Source: Actinomycetes bacterium
GTDB lineage: Bacteria > Actinomycetota > Actinomycetes > Actinomycetales > Cellulomonadaceae
DNA: 17,880 bases
Assembly (NCBI GenBank): GCA_023418375.1
Contig: JAEZZV010000047.1
Location: 1 to 17,880 of the forward strand
Direction of reading: 5' to 3'
The position numbers and the translations under genes are program-made. The notes beneath the pieces are model-generated. The model did no database searches and was not told the DNA's origin. It was given only the letters and a program-made list of their open reading frames with translations. Of the stretch, positions 13,629 through 17,880 are shown piece after piece; positions within the stretch are counted from its first letter, which is position 1, and each line of letters starts with the position of its first letter.

Positions 13629-14987
13629 TCAGGCGGTCGGTGCGGGGAGCACCTCGATCGTGCCGCCGTACATGCCCATGGCGCAGGTGTAGGTGATCGT
13701 GCCCACCTGCGTCGGGGTGAACGTCAGCACGTTCTCGCCGAGATCGAGGAGCTGGGAGATGCCGAGGTCCGGCGCGTGGATCGACGTCGCACAGCTCAGC
13801 GCCTGGGAGTCGATGACCCAGCGGACCTCGCGGTCGACGTACACGGCCGCCGACGCCGGCTCGTAGCCGGTCGCCACCTGCGTGGTGCGCAGCACCTGGA
13901 CGTCGCCCTCGAGGGTGACGTTCGACGAGACAGTGGTCGGGACCGCGGAGCGGCCGTCCAGGAGGCCCGGTGCCAGGATCCCGAGCGCCCCGTGCACGTT
14001 CACCGCCGCGAACGCGAGGACGACGACGCCCGCCGTCCGCAGGAACCGGTCGGCGCGAGCGTCCCGGACGGCCGCAGTGAGCCCGCCCAGCCCGAGGAGC
14101 CCGGGCGTCGTGCCGAGGGCGAACAGGGCCATCACGGCCCCGGCCCGGGCGGGGGAGCCGGTCGACAGGGCGTAGACCTGCACCGCCTGCGTGAAGCCGC
14201 ACGGGAGGAAGAACGAGCCGGCGCCGAGCAGCACGGCGCTGCGGTCCCGGTAGGAGTCGCCGGCTCGGTCGAGGCGCAACGCGCGGGCGATGCCGGCCGG
14301 CAGGGCCGGCCCGCCGCCGGCCAGGCGTGGTGAGACGGCCGTCAGGCGAAGCCCCAGGGCTCCCATGACGAGCGACACGGCCACCATGAGGACGGCGACG
14401 GCGCGCGGGTCCAGCGCGACGGTGGCGCCGAGTGCGCCAGTGGCGGCGCCGAGGACGGCGAACCCGGCGACGCGTCCGGCGTTGAAGGCGACATGGGGGC
14501 GCAGCCGCCGCCGCGCGTCGAGCTCCGGGTGCTGCTGGGCGAAGCGCGCAGCCACGGCCAGGACGAGACCGCCGACGAGTGCCATGCACGTCGAGAAGCC
14601 CGCCGCCAGCCCGAGGACGACGACGACCGCGAGGCCACCGGAGGTGACGAGACCGCCGGCACCGGCCACGGTGTCGAGGAGGCCGGTCTGCGACGCCACG
14701 ACGGCGAGGGCTGCGACGGTCGCCGTCGCGAGCACGACGTCGCGCCACACCTGACGGTCCCGGGTGAGCCACGCGCGCTCGGCCGCGCCGAGCTCGTACC
14801 CCGCGCCGCGGACGGCCCGGTTCAGGCGGGAGCGGTCGATCGCCCCGGAGGTGGTGAGGACCGCCGTGCCGCGGCGGGCCGAGACCCGGACGCGCTCGAC
14901 CCCGGGGACCGCGCGCAGGGCCTTGCCGACGCGCGTCTCGCACGCCCGGCAGGTCATGCCGGCGATCTGGAGCTCGATGGTGGGCAC
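13629..14987 (-). CDS. HMA domain – SafE/DsbD-like membrane domain – cupredoxin fusion protein (probable copper handling)
   Basis: The 452-residue product has three parts. Residues 1-68 form a heavy-metal-associated domain with the metal site GMTCRAC (Cys13, Cys16). Residues 83 to about 340 form a six- to seven-helix sulfite exporter TauE/SafE or DsbD_2-type membrane domain; family marks are GFSTCMALVGGL (Cys134), NAGRVAGFAVLG and LPCGFTQAVQVYAL (Cys263). Residues about 350-452 form an extracytoplasmic cupredoxin-like β-domain, with likely metal ligands Cys399, His404, Cys435 and Met439 in SCATSIHAPDLGI and TYTCAMGMYGG. Known proteins of this arrangement are annotated as heavy-metal transport or SafE-family proteins; copper delivery or export is inferred from the binding motifs. 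GTG 14987 is the start, with GGGAAGG close upstream. It is divergent from the 15141 gene. Confidence 0.88.
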   Translation of the reverse strand: MPTIELQIAGMTCRACETRVGKALRAVPGVERVRVSARRGTAVLTTSGAIDRSRLNRAVRGAGYELGAAERAWLTRDRQVWRDVVLATATVAALAVVASQTGLLDTVAGAGGLVTSGGLAVVVVLGLAAGFSTCMALVGGLVLAVAARFAQQHPELDARRRLRPHVAFNAGRVAGFAVLGAATGALGATVALDPRAVAVLMVAVSLVMGALGLRLTAVSPRLAGGGPALPAGIARALRLDRAGDSYRDRSAVLLGAGSFFLPCGFTQAVQVYALSTGSPARAGAVMALFALGTTPGLLGLGGLTAAVRDARADRFLRTAGVVVLAFAAVNVHGALGILAPGLLDGRSAVPTTVSSNVTLEGDVQVLRTTQVATGYEPASAAVYVDREVRWVIDSQALSCATSIHAPDLGISQLLDLGENVLTFTPTQVGTITYTCAMGMYGGTIEVLPAPTA

Positions 14988-15013
14988 GGACCTTCCCTAT
15001 TTGACCAGGATTC

Positions 15014-15033
15014 GGGCCGTGAAAAATCGGCCC
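15014..15033. promoter_or_regulatory. dyad GGGCCG-N8-CGGCCC in the divergent promoter region
   Basis: A perfect 6-bp inverted repeat surrounds the A/T-rich core TGAAAAAT, inside the 153-bp gap between two divergent genes. The A/T-rich patch stands out in this GC-rich window. A TTGACC (15001-15006) suitable as a + strand -35 lies just to the left. It is a plausible operator; the regulator is unknown and no typical CsoR or CueR site was recognised. Confidence 0.45.
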
Positions 15034-15140
15034 ACCGCACGGTAAGCCGGACGTCGGGCGCGCGGGAGGGGCCCAAGGTCCCGACTCGTCACCCGCCCGC
15101 TCTCTGGACACCGCCGGGGCGACGGGCGCATCGTTCCGTC

Positions 15141-15365
15141 ATGGGAGACGTGATCGCACTGCCTCTGCCGGGCGCGCTGTCGCTCCCGGACGTGCGTGGC
15201 GAGCACCGAGCACTCCAGGTCACCTGGCACGAGCGGACGGGTGTCTTCGTGGTCAGCCTCTGGCGGGCCGGGGCCTGCGTGGCGAGCGTGCACCTCGCCC
15301 CCGAGCAGGCGGCGGACCTCATCGGTGGCCTGGCCGAGGGCCTCGCCGCGCACGCGCGGGCCTGA
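15141..15365 (+). CDS. hypothetical protein, 74 residues
   Basis: This small soluble protein has a β-strand-rich look: LQVTWHERTGVFVVSLWRAG is followed by ACVASVHLAPEQAADL and an Ala-rich C-terminal helix. Similar short actinobacterial proteins with a VSLWR–C–V–L pattern exist in my memory but have no known function. The ATG at 15141 is chosen because the family-like core then begins near residue 20; CATCGT (15129-15134), a weak -10, ends 6 nt before it, so it may be leaderless. No ribosome-binding site is obvious. It is divergent from the copper-type fusion gene and 79 nt before the nucleoside-hydrolase-like gene. Coding is supported by G/C bias at third positions and a clean stop before a hairpin, but it remains a modest call. 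Confidence 0.65.
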   Translation: MGDVIALPLPGALSLPDVRGEHRALQVTWHERTGVFVVSLWRAGACVASVHLAPEQAADLIGGLAEGLAAHARA

Positions 15366-15391
15366 CCCGGACCGCCGTACCGCCGCGGACG

Positions 15392-15417
15392 GCCCCGGCC
15401 GCTCCGTGGGGCGGGGC
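15392..15417 (+). terminator. possible hairpin after the 74-residue gene
   Basis: GCCCCG (15392-15397) pairs with CGGGGC (15412-15417) across 14 nt. The stem is short and there is no T-run, so this is a weak terminator candidate. Confidence 0.3.
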
Positions 15418-15423
15418 TGTCAG

Positions 15424-15429
15424 TACCCT
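15424..15429 (+). promoter_or_regulatory. candidate -10 of the nucleoside-hydrolase-like gene
   Basis: TACCCT fits TANNNT, 15 nt before the ATG at 15445. It would give a very short leader that still includes part of the GGGGAGG ribosome-binding site (15434-15440). No -35 is evident. Confidence 0.4.
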
Positions 15430-15444
15430 GCGCGGGGAGGTGTG

Positions 15445-16410
15445 ATGCCGCGCACACGTGTGATCTGCGACAACGACTACGCCGGGGACCCTGACGGGCT
15501 CCTCCAGCTCGCCCACCACCTGCTCTCGCCCTCGGTCGACGTGCGCGCCGTGGTGGCGTCGCACCTCGCCGCGGGGGACGCGTTCGACGCCTCGGGACGC
15601 AGCGCCGCCCACGGCGCACAGGCCGCGCGCGCCGTCGCCCGGCTGGCGGGGCGACCGGAGGTGCCGGTGCTCGCGGGTGCCGAGGGCGGCCTGACCGGCG
15701 GGGAGGATCCGTCCGGGCCGCTCTCGCCCGCCGCGCAGGCCATCGTGGCCGAGGCGCTGCGCGACGACCCCCGCCCGCTGTACGTCGCGTGCGGGGGAGG
15801 CCTGACGGAGATCGCGTCCGCCTGGCTGGCGGAGCCCTCGATCGCGGGGCGCATCGCCGCCGTCGTCTGGATCGGAGGTGTCGAGCACGACCTCCCGGCG
15901 GCTGCCGGCGGACCGGCGGCAGCGCCGCCCGGCTGGGACGGTCCGGAGTACAACACCGCCATCGACCTGCGGGCCGCCCAGGTGGTCTTCGGCTCGGACC
16001 TGCCGCTGTGGCAGGTGCCACGTGACGCGTACCGCCGCCTCCTGGTCTCGGCCTCGGAGGTGGACACGCGGCTGCGCCCGGCGGGCATGCTCGGTGCGCA
16101 CTTGGCCGCAGCGCTCGACGCCGCACGCGACCGCATGGCCGAGCTCGGCCAGGACCTCGGCGAGACGTACTGCCTCGGTGACACGCCCCTGGTGCTGCTC
16201 ACGGCACTGCAGTCCGCGTTCCAGCCCGACACCAGCTCGAGCACTCACGTGGTGCTCCCCGCTCCCCGGCTCGGTGACGACGGCGGCTATCTCCCCGACC
16301 CCCGTGGCCGGCCGATCCGCGTCTACACCCGTCTCGACGCGCGGCTGGCGGTCGGCGACCTGTTCGCGAAGCTCGAGCGGCACGCCGCCGTGCAGGACGG
16401 CGGCCGCTGA
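15445..16410 (+). CDS. nucleoside hydrolase-like protein
   Basis: The 321-residue product begins with VICDNDYAGDPDGLLQLAHH, which corresponds to the N-terminal Ca2+/ribose-binding motif of inosine-uridine nucleoside hydrolases (canonical DxDxxxDD). Here it reads D9-N-D11-YAG-D15-P-D17, so the second Asp of the DD pair is Pro. Further family-like segments are YVACGGGLTEIASAW, VVWIGGVEH and a late DTPLVLL, a position where the family usually carries a catalytic or metal ligand. It probably hydrolyses an N-glycosidic or similar bond, but the substrate cannot be told. No signal peptide is seen, so it is likely cytoplasmic. ATG 15445 has GGGGAGG 4 nt upstream. It ends just before a 9-bp hairpin. 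Confidence 0.8.
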   Translation: MPRTRVICDNDYAGDPDGLLQLAHHLLSPSVDVRAVVASHLAAGDAFDASGRSAAHGAQAARAVARLAGRPEVPVLAGAEGGLTGGEDPSGPLSPAAQAIVAEALRDDPRPLYVACGGGLTEIASAWLAEPSIAGRIAAVVWIGGVEHDLPAAAGGPAAAPPGWDGPEYNTAIDLRAAQVVFGSDLPLWQVPRDAYRRLLVSASEVDTRLRPAGMLGAHLAAALDAARDRMAELGQDLGETYCLGDTPLVLLTALQSAFQPDTSSSTHVVLPAPRLGDDGGYLPDPRGRPIRVYTRLDARLAVGDLFAKLERHAAVQDGGR

Positions 16411-16417
16411 GTCCGCG

Positions 16418-16445
16418 CCCGGCGTCCCGAGTTGCCGACGCCGGG
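16418..16445 (+). terminator. terminator hairpin after the nucleoside-hydrolase-like gene
   Basis: CCCGGCGTC (16418-16426) pairs perfectly with GACGCCGGG (16437-16445) across a 10-nt loop, 7 nt past the stop. The flanking GCG/CGC can extend the stem with a GG bulge. The loop carries most of the TTGCCG proposed as -35 of the next gene. Confidence 0.6.
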
Positions 16446-16459
16446 GGCGCGGTTACGTT
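16432..16459 (+). promoter_or_regulatory. promoter of the SRPBCC–SDR operon, probably leaderless
   Basis: TTGCCG (16432-16437), a 16-nt spacer and TACGTT (16454-16459) form the best two-part promoter in the window. The -10 ends exactly 6 nt before the ATG at 16466, so a leaderless mRNA is predicted. Confidence 0.6.
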
Positions 16460-16465
16460 CGGGTG

Positions 16466-16927
16466 ATGGTCACCGTCACACGTCGCATGCGCTGTCCCGC
16501 CGACGCCGTCCTGACGGTGCTCTCCGACGGCTGGACCTACGCCGCCTGGGTGGTGGGGACGTCCCGGATCCGCGGCGTCGACCCCGGATGGCCGACGCCG
16601 GGCACCCGCATCGCCCACTCCGCGGGCATCTGGCCCCTCGTCGTCGACGACGTCACGGTCGCGCTCGACTGGGACCGGGACGGTGGGCGGCTGGAGCTCC
16701 AGGCGCGCGGCTGGCCGGCGGGTGAGGCGCGCGTGCTGCTGCGGGTCCGTCCCGACAGCGACGGGTGCATCGTCCGGCTCGACGAGGACGCCGTCCGCGG
16801 TCCCGGTGCCGCGGTGCCCAGGCCGCTGCGCCAGGCCGGGCTCGTGCCGCGCAACCGGGAGACGCTGCGCCGGCTCGCCCTGCTCGCCGAGCGGCCGGCG
16901 GCGAGCGACGCCGGGACGGGCAGCTAG
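16466..16927 (+). CDS. SRPBCC family (START-like) protein
   Basis: The 153-residue product resembles polyketide-cyclase/dehydrase-type SRPBCC proteins, which form a β-sheet and long-helix pocket for a hydrophobic ligand. Visible marks are the opening VTVTRRMRCPADAVLTVLSDG, then YAAWVVGTSRIRGVDPGWP and a C-terminal helix RNRETLRRLALLAE. No enzyme activity can be assigned. ATG 16466 is chosen because of the -10 at leaderless spacing; GTG 16463 is an in-frame alternative. The stop TAG is followed immediately by the GTG of the SDR gene with no gap, so the two are cotranscribed and likely act in one pathway. In related actinobacteria I recall such SRPBCC genes next to flavin oxidoreductase and SDR genes. 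Confidence 0.82.
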   Translation: MVTVTRRMRCPADAVLTVLSDGWTYAAWVVGTSRIRGVDPGWPTPGTRIAHSAGIWPLVVDDVTVALDWDRDGGRLELQARGWPAGEARVLLRVRPDSDGCIVRLDEDAVRGPGAAVPRPLRQAGLVPRNRETLRRLALLAERPAASDAGTGS

Positions 16928-17880
16928 GTGGCCGAGCGGGGACGACCGCCGCGCGTCGTCCTCGTCGTCGGTGCGTCGAGCGGGATCGGGCGTGCGACGG
17001 CGCACGAGCTCGCGCGGCGAGGCGACCGCCTGGCGCTCGCCTCGCGGTCGGGGGGCGTCCTCCACGAGGTCGCGCGTGAGTGCGTGGCTGCCGGCGGCCC
17101 CGCACCCGTGGTCGTCCCGTTCGACGTCACGGACCGGCCTGCGGTGGAGCGGGCCCTGGCCGACGTCCGCGACAGGTGGGGGCGCGTGGATGTCGTCGTG
17201 CACTCGGCCGCCGTCCTCGCCTACGGCAGGTTCTGGCAGATCCCTGCCGAGGTCTTCGACCGCGTGGTGGCGGTCGACGTCCTCGGGACGGCGAACGTGG
17301 CGCGCGCGGCGTTGGCGACGTTCGAGGAGCAGGGGAGCGGTCACCTCGTCCTGGTCGGCTCCCTGCTGGGCGCGATCCCCACGGCGTGGATGAGCCCGTA
17401 CGTGGTGAGCAAGTGGGCCGTGCACGGGCTCGCGCACGCGTTGCGCGCGGAGACGCGTGGCACGGGCTCGACGGTGAGCCTCGTCGTGCCGGGCGGCGTC
17501 GACACGCCCATCTACGCGGCGGCGGGGTCCTACGCCGGGCGCCAGGGTCGGCCGCCGCCGCCGGTGGACCGCCCGGAGACCCTCGCGCGCGCCATGGCGG
17601 ACACGCTGGACCGCCCCCGGCGGACGGTGTCGGTCGGGCTGGCGAACCGTGCGTGGACGGCCGCGTTCCGGCTCGCGCCGGGGCCGTACGAGCGGGTGGT
17701 CGGGCCGGCGATGGCACGGCTGGGCCTGTCACGGACACGTGTCGCGGACAACCCAGGGAACGTCCACGTCCCCGTGCCGGGGCGCGCGGCCGTCCACGGG
17801 GCCTGGGGGCGGCACTGGCTGCGCGGCGTCGGTGCGGCCGCGGTCGTCGGTGCGGCCGCCCGCATGGCCGGCGCCGGTCG
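16928..17880 (+). CDS. short-chain dehydrogenase/reductase (SDR), C-terminus beyond the window
   Basis: The open frame runs to the right edge without a stop (317 codons seen). The N-terminal Rossmann fold shows VVGASSGIG (cofactor loop, residues 14-21), FDVTD (65-69, adenine contact), HSAA (92-95, in place of NNAG), Ser145 in LVGSLLG and the catalytic YVVSK (Tyr158, Lys162), then PGGVDTP (188-194). The tetrad Asn position appears to be Asp117 (VDVLGT). Arg40 after the second strand suggests NADP(H). After about residue 260 there is a family-specific extension with an Ala/Gly-rich, possibly membrane-associated end. GTG 16928 starts directly after the SRPBCC stop; no strong ribosome-binding site is seen, so translational coupling is likely. 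Substrate unknown. Confidence 0.88.
   Translation, partial: MAERGRPPRVVLVVGASSGIGRATAHELARRGDRLALASRSGGVLHEVARECVAAGGPAPVVVPFDVTDRPAVERALADVRDRWGRVDVVVHSAAVLAYGRFWQIPAEVFDRVVAVDVLGTANVARAALATFEEQGSGHLVLVGSLLGAIPTAWMSPYVVSKWAVHGLAHALRAETRGTGSTVSLVVPGGVDTPIYAAAGSYAGRQGRPPPPVDRPETLARAMADTLDRPRRTVSVGLANRAWTAAFRLAPGPYERVVGPAMARLGLSRTRVADNPGNVHVPVPGRAAVHGAWGRHWLRGVGAAAVVGAAARMAGAG

Noticed and set aside
13537..15111. Long - strand frame continuous with the small membrane protein gene
   Set aside because: It covers the HMA–SafE–cupredoxin gene in another register, giving a Pro/Arg-rich translation; only the last 95 codons look like protein.
1..17880. tRNA/rRNA genes, CRISPR arrays, insertion sequences, phage or defence genes
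   Set aside because: No tRNA-like cloverleaf, regularly spaced repeats, transposase motif or defence-type domain was seen; composition is even throughout.

Overview
The window comes from a very GC-rich actinobacterium, most likely Micrococcales near Cellulomonas. This is judged from the strong third-position G/C bias, frequent GTG starts and the gene order trp – lgt – gltBD – pyk; no database search was possible.

Left part (1-5449, + strand): the downstream half of a tryptophan locus. It opens with the tail of the trp-region membrane protein, then an HGxxPAAW-type membrane protein, a CD225/dispanin-like protein with YGQQPPA repeats, and a DUF2752 protein. trpC, trpB, trpA and lgt follow, chained by three GTGA start/stop overlaps. 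trpE should lie upstream. trpD, trpG and trpF are not in the window.

Middle (5450-13250, + strand): gltB and gltD, the two subunits of NADPH-glutamate synthase, overlapping by 8 nt and preceded by a leader hairpin. Then comes pyk, apparently leaderless and with the residue signature of K+-independent enzymes. It ends at a perfect 15-bp hairpin that also serves the convergent genes beyond.

Right part (13249-17880): on the - strand, a small two-helix membrane protein and an unusual HMA – SafE/DsbD-like – cupredoxin fusion, probably for copper handling. A divergent intergenic region holds a GGGCCG-N8-CGGCCC dyad. On the + strand follow a 74-residue hypothetical protein, a nucleoside-hydrolase-like protein with an altered metal motif, and an SRPBCC protein directly abutting an SDR oxidoreductase that runs off the end.

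Most of the window is housekeeping metabolism in conserved actinobacterial order. The least explained parts are the four membrane-protein genes inside the trp locus and the copper-type fusion with its possible operator. I did not find a clear defence system, mobile element, CRISPR array or RNA gene.
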